A DNA stretch of 23,274 nucleotides, taken from Butyrivibrio sp. (GTDB taxonomy: Bacteria > Bacillota_A > Clostridia > Lachnospirales > Lachnospiraceae). The translations under genes were made by a program, and so were the position numbers. Position 1 is the first letter of the stretch, and every line of letters starts with the position of its first letter. The notes below the pieces were generated by a model that worked only from the letters and a program-made list of their open reading frames with translations, was not told the origin of the DNA and did not search any database. The stretch lies in the NCBI GenBank assembly GCA_024690635.1, contig JAILOW010000184.1:1-23274 (forward strand), in the 5' to 3' direction. Below are positions 8,657 through 16,528 of the stretch, one piece after another.

Positions 8657-9601
8657 ATGCTTCTGACTGTACTTAATGTTTTAAAGATAATAGGAATAGT
8701 ACTGCTGGTGATCCTGGCGGCTCTTCTTTTACTGATATTACTGGTTCTTTTTGTTCCCGTAAGATACAGGATCGACGCCAGGGTTCCTGATACGGATCTT
8801 GATGAGGGCTTTGATCCTGAAAAGATATGGGGAAGAGCCTCTTTTTCCTGGCTTTTATTTGTGCTGCGTGGAAAATACGAATGGCCTGCGGATAAGGCTT
8901 TTGTTCTAAGAGTGTTTGGGATAAAGCTAAAGTCCAAAAAAGATGGGAATGAGGCAGATAAAGAGCAGGCGGAAGATGTTGGAAAAGAGTCTGTAGAAAG
9001 TTCGTCTGTAGAAAAAACGCCTGAAGAAAATGATTCCGCCTCAGATGATAAGATCGACGACGGAGAATTTGAAAATAATAACACATGTTTTGATTCAGAC
9101 ATCGATGATTCCGCGGATGAGGAAAAGACCTTCCTGGATGTTTTATGGGATATAATCGATAAGATTGAAAATATTCTGAAAACGCCACAAAATGTGTTCG
9201 AAAAAATACAATATACAATATCTAGAGTTTGTGATAAAATAACTATGATCAAAACAACTCTTGAAAATGATATTTTCAAGAGAGCTTTTTCCCTGGTAAA
9301 AAGGAAGCTTATCAAGGTTCTGAAGATGATCCTTCCGGATAAATGCGATATCGACGTTACTCTTGGAACGGGTGATCCTGCAACCACAGCGGAGATGATG
9401 GGAATAGTGGGGATGCTTTATCCCATCCTTTACAAAAAGGTCAGGCTCACACCTGATTTTGAGAGAAAGGCCGTTTCCGGAACCGCTCACATCAAGGGAC
9501 ATATCACAGTCTTTACCGTTATCTGGTCAGTGGCTGTGTGCTATTTCAACAAAGATGTGAAGAAGGTCATCAAAAGATTTAAAAAGATCCTTGATAAATA
9601 A
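8657..9601 (+). CDS. DUF2953 domain protein (YtfI-like)
   Basis: The 314-residue protein has an N-terminal membrane helix (about residues 10-34, a run of Leu, Ile and Val) followed by VPVRYRIDARV, the usual entry to DUF2953. A strongly acidic low-complexity insert (about residues 95-160) separates this from the conserved C-terminal part (DIDVTLGTGDPATTAEMMG, YPILYKKVRLTPDFE, IKGHITVFTVIW). In B. subtilis the homologue ytfI sits beside ytfJ (gerW), and the same order is kept here, with gerW starting 29 nt downstream. The ribosome binding site is TTGGAG. The molecular function is unknown. The context suggests a membrane-associated partner of GerW. Confidence 0.85.
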   Translation: MLLTVLNVLKIIGIVLLVILAALLLLILLVLFVPVRYRIDARVPDTDLDEGFDPEKIWGRASFSWLLFVLRGKYEWPADKAFVLRVFGIKLKSKKDGNEADKEQAEDVGKESVESSSVEKTPEENDSASDDKIDDGEFENNNTCFDSDIDDSADEEKTFLDVLWDIIDKIENILKTPQNVFEKIQYTISRVCDKITMIKTTLENDIFKRAFSLVKRKLIKVLKMILPDKCDIDVTLGTGDPATTAEMMGIVGMLYPILYKKVRLTPDFERKAVSGTAHIKGHITVFTVIWSVAVCYFNKDVKKVIKRFKKILDK

Positions 9602-9630
9602 AAACATATGTTATGCACCGGGAGGTTATG

Positions 9631-10029
9631 ATGGGAGAGAATAATTTCAACGGAGTTGTAAGTTCACTTCTTCAAGGCATGAACACAGTTATGTCCACCA
9701 AGACGGTTGTTGGGGAAGCAACCAAGGTTGGCGACACAATAATACTTCCTCTTGTGGATGTGTCTTTTGGGGTTGGGGCAGGAGCTACTTCTGCCGATAA
9801 AAAGAATGGAGGGACAGGAGGCTTCGGAGCCAAAATGTCACCCAGCGCCGTTCTGGTTATCAAGAACGGAACAACCAAACTTGTGAACATTAAGAACCAG
9901 GATGCTGTTACCAAGGTTCTGGATCTTGTACCTGATATCGTCAATAGATTTACGACTAAAAAGGAAGACATGATGGACGATGATGCTGCAGTAGAGATCG
10001 CTTTCCCTGAAAAAGAAGAGGAAAAGTGA
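9631..10029 (+). CDS. GerW family sporulation protein (YtfJ-like)
   Basis: The 132-residue product matches the GerW/YtfJ family: LLQGMNTVMSTKTVVGEAT, then GDTIILPLVDVSFGVGAGA, a Gly-rich GGTGGFGAKMSPSAVLVI core, and a C-terminal helix ending in an acidic tail. In Bacillus, GerW is a forespore protein needed for normal germination. In many Clostridia, including lineages not known to sporulate, the family is kept and its role is unclear. The ATG at 9631 is favoured because GGGAGG ends 5 nt before it. The ATG codons at 9613 and 9628 are poorly placed. It is the third gene of the 8303-10591 unit. Confidence 0.9.
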   Translation: MGENNFNGVVSSLLQGMNTVMSTKTVVGEATKVGDTIILPLVDVSFGVGAGATSADKKNGGTGGFGAKMSPSAVLVIKNGTTKLVNIKNQDAVTKVLDLVPDIVNRFTTKKEDMMDDDAAVEIAFPEKEEEK

Positions 10030-10054
10030 TTCACCCGTTGGGCGGGGGGCCATT

Positions 10055-10591
10055 ATGGAAGAAAGAAGAAATTTAGAAGAAATCATATTAAACGGTACCG
10101 AGGACGAACTTGCAGAGCTTAGGATATGGCTCTTTAAAGAGAGTGTACGACTTGAAAATCAGGAGAGTGCCCTCTCCGAGAGATATGCAAGGCTCGAGGC
10201 AGATGAGATGTCTTTTAAGAGCAGAGTGGATGCAACTGAGAGAAAGCTTGAGAACGCATCCAAAAAGCTCAATAACGATAAGGCTCTTTTCGATCAGAGA
10301 CTTCAGATCCTCAATAATGGATTCGAACAGCTCAATGCCGATAAAAAGAGGCTTGAGGCTGATATGGTCAGACTCGAGAGAGAAAAGGCTTTTCAGAGAG
10401 AGGATGAGTACGATGCCCTTGATATGCTTTTTAGGGGCGTAAACAGTGCTCTTACTCTTAAAAAGAGATACAAAGACCTGATGAAGATGTTCCATCCGGA
10501 CAATATCAGCGGAGATGCTTATATGGTTCAGCTTATAAATCAGGAATACAGCGCTCTCTGCAGACAGTATGATATCAGTATGAAGGCCTGA
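10055..10591 (+). CDS. Coiled-coil protein with C-terminal J-domain-like HPD segment
   Basis: The 178-residue protein is almost entirely helical. Residues about 10-125 form a highly charged coiled coil (repeated Glu, Lys and Leu, for example KKLNNDKALFDQRLQIL and LEADMVRLEREKA). The last 45 residues read LKKRYKDLMKMFHPDNISGD and then an INQEYSALCRQYD helix. This matches helix II, the HPD loop (H147-P148-D149) and helix III of a J domain, the part of DnaJ-type co-chaperones that stimulates DnaK ATPase. Helix I is not obvious, unless the end of the coiled coil plays that role. A G-rich ribosome binding site precedes the ATG. It follows gerW by 25 nt and ends the unit before the recA region. The J-like assignment is an inference from motif and order. 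Confidence 0.7.
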   Translation: MEERRNLEEIILNGTEDELAELRIWLFKESVRLENQESALSERYARLEADEMSFKSRVDATERKLENASKKLNNDKALFDQRLQILNNGFEQLNADKKRLEADMVRLEREKAFQREDEYDALDMLFRGVNSALTLKKRYKDLMKMFHPDNISGDAYMVQLINQEYSALCRQYDISMKA

Positions 10592-10635
10592 TATGAGCCT
10601 GTTTTGACTTTGTATTATCATTATGGTATTGTATT

Positions 10636-10666
10636 CAAGTCATTGCCGGTCTGTGGCAATGACTTG
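10636..10666 (+). terminator. Perfect 12-bp stem-loop between the gerW unit and recA
   Basis: CAAGTCATTGCC (10636-10647) pairs perfectly with GGCAATGACTTG (10655-10666) around a 7-nt loop. The following sequence (TATGTATTTTG) is only moderately T-rich, so this could be a weak terminator, an mRNA 3' end stabiliser or part of a small RNA. Confidence 0.5.
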
Positions 10667-10686
10667 TATGTATTTTGTGGGGAATT

Positions 10687-10723
10687 GCGGCTTTGGCCGT
10701 GTCCGGCGTTTCTGCCGTTTTTT
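10687..10723 (+). terminator. Intrinsic terminator upstream of recA
   Basis: An outer CGGC/GCCG stem (10688-10691 with 10714-10717) encloses an inner GCCG/CGGC stem (10696-10699 with 10704-10707, loop TGTC) and is followed by six T residues (10718-10723). It isolates recA from the upstream unit. Confidence 0.6.
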
Positions 10724-10765
10724 CAGCTGTATTTATTTTATTAAAAACAAACGAAAAAAATTTTA

Positions 10766-10794
10766 TTGACACAATCGAACATCTGTTTTATATT
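10766..10794 (+). promoter_or_regulatory. Sigma-A promoter of recA-recX
   Basis: TTGACA (10766-10771), a 17-nt spacer and TATATT (10789-10794) give a near-consensus vegetative promoter. Transcription should start near 10801, giving a leader of about 37 nt. Confidence 0.88.
10776..10789 (+). promoter_or_regulatory. LexA/DinR SOS box 1 (within recA promoter spacer)
   Basis: CGAACATCTGTTTT fits the Gram-positive SOS box CGAAC-N4-GTTYG with its final G changed and one preferred central base missing. It fills the -35 to -10 spacer, where repressor binding would block RNA polymerase. Confidence 0.72.
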
Positions 10795-10808
10795 TATCTT
10801 ATGAGCCA

Positions 10809-10822
10809 CGAACGGATGTTCT
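10809..10822 (+). promoter_or_regulatory. LexA/DinR SOS box 2 (recA leader)
   Basis: CGAACGGATGTTCT has a perfect GAAC-N4-GTTC core, the better of the two boxes. It starts exactly 33 bp after box 1, about three helical turns, so two LexA dimers could bind the same DNA face. Confidence 0.82.
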
Positions 10823-10837
10823 GAAAAGGAGAAAAGT

Positions 10838-11905
10838 ATGGAAAGAGAAGATAAGCAAAAAGCACTTGAGGCGGCACTTGGACAGATCGAGAAACAGTTC
10901 GGCAAGGGCGCTGTCATGAAGCTTGGAGATTCTACAGATACCATGAATATCGAGACGATCCCCACCGGGTCACTGAGTCTTGATATCGCACTTGGCCTTG
11001 GAGGCATCCCTAAGGGCAGGATCATCGAGATCTACGGTCCTGAGTCCAGTGGTAAGACCACTGTTACCCTTCATATGATCGCAGAGGTGCAAAAGAGAGG
11101 CGGAATTGCCGGATTTATCGATGCCGAGCACGCTCTCGACCCTGTATATGCTAAAAATATCGGAGTAGATATAGACAATCTCTATATTTCACAGCCTGAC
11201 AGCGGAGAGCAGGCTCTTGAGATCACAGAGACCATGGTTCGCTCCGGTGCTATCGATATAGTAGTTGTTGACTCTGTTGCAGCGCTTGTTCCCAAGGCAG
11301 AGATCGACGGTGATATGGGTGATTCCCATGTGGGCCTTCAGGCAAGACTTATGTCACAGGCTCTTCGTAAGCTCACAGCTGTTATCAGCAAGTCCAACTG
11401 TACAGTTGTATTTATCAACCAGCTCCGTGAGAAGGTTGGCGTTATGTTCGGTAATCCCGAGACCACAACAGGCGGACGTGCTCTGAAGTTCTATTCTTCA
11501 GTTCGTATGGATGTCCGCAGGATCGAGGCTATCAAGCAGAACGGCGAGAACATCGGTAACAGAACCAGAGTTAAGGTTGTTAAAAACAAGATCGCTCCTC
11601 CTTTCAAAGAGGCTGAATTTGACATCATGTTCGGTAAGGGCATTTCCATGACAGGAGACATTCTTGATCTTGCAGCAGGAGTTGATATCGTCAACAAGAG
11701 CGGTGCATGGTACCAGTACGAGGGTGAAAAGATCGGTCAGGGACGTGAGAATGCCAAGATGTACCTTGAGAACAACCCTGAGGTCCTCAAGGAGATCGAT
11801 GCCAAGGTTCGTGCTCACTACGGACTTCCCGTAGATGGAGTAGCACCTGCCGCAGAAAAAGAGGAAAAGGAAGAAACAGGAAAAAAGGCTAAGGCTTCCA
11901 AATGA
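10838..11905 (+). CDS. recA: Recombinase RecA
   Basis: RecA forms filaments on single-stranded DNA, catalyses strand exchange and triggers LexA self-cleavage. The 355-residue protein is full length. It has N-terminal [20 protein letters not shown], Walker [10 protein letters not shown] (residues 67-75), IDAEHALDP, Walker [19 protein letters not shown]-binding loop L1 ([20 protein letters not shown]), loop L2 ([28 protein letters not shown], given here as the region around GNPETTTGG), a C-terminal domain and an acidic-basic tail ([16 protein letters not shown]). AAGGAG lies 6 nt before the ATG. Expression is under an SOS-regulated promoter. The recA stop overlaps the recX start in an ATGA junction, so the two are co-translated. 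Confidence 0.99.
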   Translation: MEREDKQKALEAALGQIEKQFGKGAVMKLGDSTDTMNIETIPTGSLSLDIALGLGGIPKGRIIEIYGPESSGKTTVTLHMIAEVQKRGGIAGFIDAEHALDPVYAKNIGVDIDNLYISQPDSGEQALEITETMVRSGAIDIVVVDSVAALVPKAEIDGDMGDSHVGLQARLMSQALRKLTAVISKSNCTVVFINQLREKVGVMFGNPETTTGGRALKFYSSVRMDVRRIEAIKQNGENIGNRTRVKVVKNKIAPPFKEAEFDIMFGKGISMTGDILDLAAGVDIVNKSGAWYQYEGEKIGQGRENAKMYLENNPEVLKEIDAKVRAHYGLPVDGVAPAAEKEEKEETGKKAKASK

Positions 11906-12513
11906 TAATAACTGCTGTTGAGGCTTTGGATAAAAAGCGCTTTAAAGTTTATATTGACGGCGAGTTTGCTTTTGTCCTGTACAGAGGCGAGCTTAAGGAC
12001 TACGGTATATCCCCGGGGCAGGAGATTGGCGAGGCAGTCGTTTCGGAGATCACAGACGTTTTACTCTTAAAGAGAGCAAAACTAAGGGCCATGAACCTCC
12101 TTCAAAAAAAGGATTACACCCGCAAACAGCTTACAGATAAACTAAAAGAAGGCCTTTATCCTACAGAATGCATTGAAGGTGCCATCAGTTATGTGGAATC
12201 ATATCATTATCTGGATGATAAGAGATTTGCTACCGACTACATAACCTACCATATGCAGAGCCGCAGCAAAAACAGGATAATACGAGATCTTATGGATAAG
12301 GGCATAGGCAAGGATTTGCTTATGCCCCTTATTGATGAAATATACAGTGAAGAGTCAGGTGAGGATGTGGAACTGGAGCAGGTTAAAACGCTCCTTGTAA
12401 AAAAGCACTATGATCCTGAAAACTGTGATTTCAAGGAAAAACAAAAGATCATGGCATTCCTTCTTCGAAGGGGCTATTCCATGGAAACCGTGAGAAGGGC
12501 CATGGAGGATTAA
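11902..12513 (+). CDS. recX: Regulatory protein RecX
   Basis: RecX binds RecA filaments and modulates their growth and recombinase activity. The 203-residue product has the N-terminal region seen in Firmicutes forms ([20 protein letters not shown]) and three tandem RecX three-helix repeats: [40 protein letters not shown], and [18 protein letters not shown] near the C-terminus. Its length is normal. The ATG overlaps the recA stop codon (ATGA), the classic recA-recX coupling that ties RecX dosage to RecA induction under SOS. Confidence 0.95.
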   Translation: MIITAVEALDKKRFKVYIDGEFAFVLYRGELKDYGISPGQEIGEAVVSEITDVLLLKRAKLRAMNLLQKKDYTRKQLTDKLKEGLYPTECIEGAISYVESYHYLDDKRFATDYITYHMQSRSKNRIIRDLMDKGIGKDLLMPLIDEIYSEESGEDVELEQVKTLLVKKHYDPENCDFKEKQKIMAFLLRRGYSMETVRRAMED

Positions 12514-12536
12514 AATAAACGTAGAAATGACAGGCA

Positions 12537-12605
12537 CACATTACGATTATATTGAAAATTAATGTCCATCAAACCGTAATGTGCGCTATTATTTTATTAT
12601 AGCGC
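12537..12605 (+). terminator. Two stem-loops after recX
   Basis: CACATTACG (12537-12545) pairs with CGTAATGTG (12575-12583) around a long loop. Directly after it, GCGCTAT (12583-12589) pairs with ATAGCGC (12599-12605) around a 9-nt AT loop, followed by TTTAATTTG. The second hairpin is the likelier terminator, although its T run is short. Confidence 0.5.
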
Positions 12606-12646
12606 TTTAATTTGATTTTCCAGATACTCATAGAGAGGAGTACCAT

Positions 12647-14356
12647 ATGAAGGTTAGAAAAATAAGAATTACCACGAAGCTTATTGTCGGTGTTATTGCG
12701 CTTTTTCTTGTTTCTGATATTATCCTCAGCATAATCATATATAACAAGGCCAGCGAAATTCTGAATCAGGAGATCAGAAAGAACACAGAAGCCATTTCCA
12801 AGTCCACAGCTGCCATGCTTGACGGAAGTATTATTGCCTCTGTTCAGCCGGGAGAAGAGGAATCTGAAGAGTATTTGGAAGTAAGCAATATGCTTACAAC
12901 CTTCCTTGATGAGTCAGGCGTTGAATATTTATATACTGTAAGGAAAAATGCTAAGGGAGACCTGGAATACGCTATCGATGCCCAGATTGAGGATGCATCA
13001 ATGATAGGAGATGTGTTTGAAGACGAAGAGGCCATTCCGGCTTTTTCTGGCCAAACAGTTTCAGATAAAGAGCCCTATACTGATGAGTGGGGTACACATA
13101 TTTCTTCCTACAGCCCGATCTATGTAGACGGCAAGATTGTAGCCGCTGTTGGTGCTGACGTTAGCATGGACTGGGTTAAAGAGCAGACTTCTTCTCTTAT
13201 GAAAGCCATAGTTATCACCTGTCTTGCAGTTCTTTTGGTCAGCAGCGTTATAATGATCGTTCTGAGCAAAGTACTAAACAGAAAGTTCGTTATGCTAAAT
13301 GACAAGATCGTTGAGCTTACCAAAGGTGACGGAGATCTTACAAGAAATATCGAAGTTGATTCCGGTGATGAGTTTGAAGTTATCGGTCAAAATGTAAATA
13401 AGCTTATCAGTTTTATCAGAGAGATGCTTCTATCCATCAATTCCGATTCCAACAGGCTTAATGAAGCATCAGGCCATATAGCTCAGAATGTAAAGGATGT
13501 AAGAAGCCATTCAGAGGCAATCTCTACAACAATGACTGATATGAGCTCCATGATGCAGAATACCTCCAGCTCTCTTAATGAGATGGCAGAGCTTATGTCT
13601 GATATCACTGATTCCTTCAAGGATATTGTAAATGAAATTGACGGCGGCAGAAACTTCTCCAAAGAGGTTAAAAATTCCGCTTCGGATACAGGTAAGAAGG
13701 CTGAGGCTGAGCGCAGCAATGCGGAAGATGAAGTGTCAAGAATGTCAGCTTCCGTATCAGACAAGATCGAAAGATCCAAGGCTGTCAGCAGGATAGAAGA
13801 TCTTACAGCCAATATCATAGCCATTGCAAATCAGACGAACCTTCTTGCCCTCAATGCTTCCATCGAGGCAGCAAGAGCAGGAGATGCAGGAAAAGGCTTT
13901 GCAGTTGTTGCTTCTGAGATCGGAGAGCTGGCCAGCAATTCACAGAAGGCAGCAAGTGAGATACAGACAGTGTCTGCAGAAGTTGTTACTGCGGTTAACG
14001 AGCTTGCAACTGAAGCTGAAAACCTTCTTGGCTTTGTAAAAGGGACCACCATGGATGGCTTTGACAAGCTTGTAAATATCAGTAGCGACTATCAGAACTC
14101 TGCTGAGAGAATAGATGAGATGATGGAGCGCTTTGCTGAGGCTTCGGAGCAGATCCAGAAGAATGTAAATCTTATTCAGGAATCCACAGGATCCATCAAC
14201 CTTGCAGTAGAAGATGCGGCAAGAGATGTCATCGGAGCAGCTGAAAAGTCCGTGGAAATGAGTGAGAACATGCTAAGGATCGATGAAGATGCTTCCGCCA
14301 GCAGCGAGCTTTCAAGTAAGCTCCAGGGAGAAGTGGGAAAATTCAAGCTTGAGTAA
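12647..14356 (+). CDS. Methyl-accepting chemotaxis protein with extracytoplasmic sensor domain
   Basis: This 569-residue transmembrane chemoreceptor relays ligand binding to CheA/CheW. It has a transmembrane helix at about 12-33, an extracytoplasmic sensor of about 150 residues (resembling a Cache fold, for example [20 protein letters not shown] and [20 protein letters not shown]), a second helix at about 184-206, a HAMP domain to about 260 and a long coiled-coil signalling domain. The hairpin tip is highly conserved: [20 protein letters not shown] (Q396 onward), followed by [20 protein letters not shown]. The ligand is not predictable. The ribosome binding site is GAGAGGAG. It is apparently monocistronic, bounded by hairpins on both sides. 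Its presence implies a chemotaxis system elsewhere in the genome. Confidence 0.93.
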   Translation: MKVRKIRITTKLIVGVIALFLVSDIILSIIIYNKASEILNQEIRKNTEAISKSTAAMLDGSIIASVQPGEEESEEYLEVSNMLTTFLDESGVEYLYTVRKNAKGDLEYAIDAQIEDASMIGDVFEDEEAIPAFSGQTVSDKEPYTDEWGTHISSYSPIYVDGKIVAAVGADVSMDWVKEQTSSLMKAIVITCLAVLLVSSVIMIVLSKVLNRKFVMLNDKIVELTKGDGDLTRNIEVDSGDEFEVIGQNVNKLISFIREMLLSINSDSNRLNEASGHIAQNVKDVRSHSEAISTTMTDMSSMMQNTSSSLNEMAELMSDITDSFKDIVNEIDGGRNFSKEVKNSASDTGKKAEAERSNAEDEVSRMSASVSDKIERSKAVSRIEDLTANIIAIANQTNLLALNASIEAARAGDAGKGFAVVASEIGELASNSQKAASEIQTVSAEVVTAVNELATEAENLLGFVKGTTMDGFDKLVNISSDYQNSAERIDEMMERFAEASEQIQKNVNLIQESTGSINLAVEDAARDVIGAAEKSVEMSENMLRIDEDASASSELSSKLQGEVGKFKLE

Positions 14357-14401
14357 CGCCAAAACAGCCTGAATTTCAATCTATACAAATGACGATAAAT
14401 A

Positions 14402-14430
14402 AAAGCGCACCTGCGTAAGCGGTGCGCTTT
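14402..14430. terminator. Bidirectional terminator between chemoreceptor and histidine kinase
   Basis: AAAGCGCACC and GGTGCGCTTT form a perfect 10-bp stem with a 9-nt loop between two convergent genes. The minus-strand side continues as a T-rich tail (TTTTATTTAT), so it should work best for the efflux operon, and it can also stop the chemoreceptor transcript. Confidence 0.82.
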
Positions 14431-14450
14431 CGTTAGAATGTTCTATATTT

Positions 14451-15779
14451 TTATACCTTCCTGAGCAGAAGCTCTACTACAAATCCGTTGTCGTTGTAAT
14501 ACTCCATGCCTCCGCCCTGTTTGTTCATGTAGGTTTTACACAGATACATTCCAAGGCCGTAGCCTGCCTTATTCTGGGAGTTTTTGCCGCGGTAGTATTT
14601 TTCTGCAATTAGAGGAAGGTCGTCCTTATCTACGCCGGGACCGTTATCGCTTATCTTTATCTTGATGAAGCTTCCGCTTTTTCCATCGGCCATTAGTATG
14701 TCATCTGTCTGGGAAAAGCGGACTCTAATATCTGTGCCTGCGTATTTGGCTGAGTTACTGATGATATTGTCAATAACCTGCTCCATGCGCAACCTGTCCA
14801 TATAAACAAGACAGGGAATGATATGATTTTCTATAATGATCCTTCCAAAATCAGAAAGGCTCTTTATTCTTTCTTCCAGCAAAAGTGTGCTTTCTTCGCT
14901 GACACTTATGCTGATCTTTTCCATGTCTTCAAGACTTGCGTGCATTACATCGCTCATAAGGTTGTTTACGATCTGCGCCTTGTTGGAAATGGTCTTTATC
15001 TTATCAAGAGTGTCATTATATTCGGTAATATGTGAGTCTGTGTGTTCGTCATCTGGCTTTGATGACACATCACTTAGCTTTCGTGAGTACTTAAGATCCA
15101 GAACTTCGCAGGTTGCGTTAATAACGGCAAGAGGAGTCTTTATATCATGGCTAAGGCCTTGTATCAGCTCTTTTCTTGCAATCTCAGCCTGACGCTCTCT
15201 GTCGATGGAATCCCTGACCTGTTCTCTCATGATGTCAAAGCCTTCCACGAAGCTTCCGAACATATTTGTTCTGCGGATTGGAAGGGGCTTATCCAGCTCG
15301 CCTTTTGCAATATCTTCAGCGAAGTCTTTCAGTTCATCTATGGGTTTGATAAAAAAAAGGAACATATAAAATAACAGCAGATAGCCGCAGGAGAGTACTG
15401 CTATCCACAGTATCAATGCGGCTTTTAAGAATCTGTATCTGGTATCATCAAAGTTCTGCTCCCTGTCGTTCCAGGCAACCTTGCCGATATATTTACCATT
15501 TACGTTAAGGTCAAGAACCAGGGCTCCGGAAGAATAAAGCTCTGCAAGCTCCGGATCGTTGATCTCTTTTGACAGGATCAGCTTGCAGGAGTATTTGTTC
15601 TCAATGTCGGATTTGGGCATTCCCGCCTCCGCATCAGCCGTTACCTGATGAAGCAGATCATTATAATATACGATGTCTCTTTTCCCGTATGCCGTCTTCC
15701 CGCTGAGGCTGCAGAAAACATATAGCGCGAGCAACATAAAAGCGGTAAAAGAAATGAATAAGCGACTTATACTTTTCAT
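14451..15779 (-). CDS. Sensor histidine kinase (two-component system of the efflux operon)
   Basis: This membrane kinase of 442 residues has a transmembrane helix at about 4-24, an extracytoplasmic loop of about 80 residues, a second helix at about 115-142, a HAMP domain, and a HisKA dimerisation domain with H-box GLSHDIKTPLAV (phospho-accepting His211). The ATPase domain shows the N-box MEQVIDNIISNSAKYAG, the G1 box SDNGPGVD and the G2 box AGYGLGMYLCKTYMNKQGGG. The start at 15779 overlaps the response-regulator stop in an ATGA junction, so it is translated with its cognate regulator. An in-frame ATG 30 nt further upstream would overlap more and is less likely. It is the last gene of the operon. 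It probably senses the compound or envelope stress that the transporter handles. Confidence 0.93.
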   Translation of the reverse strand: MKSISRLFISFTAFMLLALYVFCSLSGKTAYGKRDIVYYNDLLHQVTADAEAGMPKSDIENKYSCKLILSKEINDPELAELYSSGALVLDLNVNGKYIGKVAWNDREQNFDDTRYRFLKAALILWIAVLSCGYLLLFYMFLFFIKPIDELKDFAEDIAKGELDKPLPIRRTNMFGSFVEGFDIMREQVRDSIDRERQAEIARKELIQGLSHDIKTPLAVINATCEVLDLKYSRKLSDVSSKPDDEHTDSHITEYNDTLDKIKTISNKAQIVNNLMSDVMHASLEDMEKISISVSEESTLLLEERIKSLSDFGRIIIENHIIPCLVYMDRLRMEQVIDNIISNSAKYAGTDIRVRFSQTDDILMADGKSGSFIKIKISDNGPGVDKDDLPLIAEKYYRGKNSQNKAGYGLGMYLCKTYMNKQGGGMEYYNDNGFVVELLLRKV

Positions 15780-16489
15780 GACAATTCCAGAATATATCCC
15801 GTCCCCCAAACAGTTTTGATAAGCTTTGGCTCATTGGGATTTTCTTCAATCTTTTCCCTGAGTTTCCTGATGTGCACATTCAGCGTACTGTCGCTGAAAA
15901 AAGTATCTCCCCACACTTCGTCAAAGAGAACTTCCTTTTTAACGATGGTGTCGTGGTGCTTGAAAAGACAGTCCAAAAGGGCGTATTCCTTGGCTTTTAG
16001 CGGAATGCTCTTTCCGTCTATGACAACGGACATAGTGGGAGAGTCCATGTAAAAACCTGATTCCGGGCCACCTGTGGTATCCCCTGCAGAAGCACTTTCC
16101 GCACTTTCCGAAAACTTCATCTGTTCAATTCTCTTTAGATTGACTTTGACCTTGGCAAGAAGGATAGAGAGGCTGTAGGGCTTTTTGATGTAATCGTCGC
16201 CGCCGATGGACAGGGCGATAAGAACGTCGTCATCGCTCTGCCTTGCGCTTATGAACAAGATGGGAAGCTGCATGTCCTCCCTCAGTTTTTTACATACATC
16301 AAAGCCTGTGCCGTCGCCTAAATTTATGTCCAAAAGCACCAGGTCTGCGGTATTTCCTTTGTCAAAAAAATCGTAGCAGGCCGCGGCGCTGTCGACATAC
16401 TCCGTGGATACCTCAAACATCCTGAAGTATTCACAGGTCATTTTTGCAAGTTCAATTTCATCATCCACAATCAGACAGTTGTAATGCAT
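15776..16489 (-). CDS. OmpR/PhoB-type response regulator
   Basis: The 237-residue transcription factor has a receiver domain with acidic pocket VDDE, phospho-accepting Asp54 (DLVLLDINLGDG), the Ser of FISARQSDDD and the conserved Lys of IKKPYSLSILLAKV. A C-terminal winged helix follows (IPLKAKEYALLDCLFKHHDT, then EVLFDEVWGDTFFSDSTLNV and HIRKLREKIEENP). The start at 16489 is chosen because GGAG lies about 9 nt upstream. An in-frame ATG at 16504 has no ribosome binding site. It follows the permease gene by about 40 nt and precedes the kinase with a 4-nt overlap. It most likely controls its own operon. An 11-bp tandem repeat at 21235-21256 is a candidate target. Confidence 0.94.
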   Translation of the reverse strand: MHYNCLIVDDEIELAKMTCEYFRMFEVSTEYVDSAAACYDFFDKGNTADLVLLDINLGDGTGFDVCKKLREDMQLPILFISARQSDDDVLIALSIGGDDYIKKPYSLSILLAKVKVNLKRIEQMKFSESAESASAGDTTGGPESGFYMDSPTMSVVIDGKSIPLKAKEYALLDCLFKHHDTIVKKEVLFDEVWGDTFFSDSTLNVHIRKLREKIEENPNEPKLIKTVWGTGYILELS

Positions 16490-16528
16490 AGATGTCATCT
16501 CCATATGGATTATTTTATCACAAGTTCT

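Noticed and set aside
8673..9218. Minus-strand 181-codon ORF inside the DUF2953 gene
   Set aside because: It is a shadow of the plus-strand coding sequence with no ribosome binding site or recognisable family.
10592..10837. Riboswitch in the recA leader region
   Set aside because: The hairpins lie before the recA promoter, and the recA leader is only about 37 nt and holds a LexA box.
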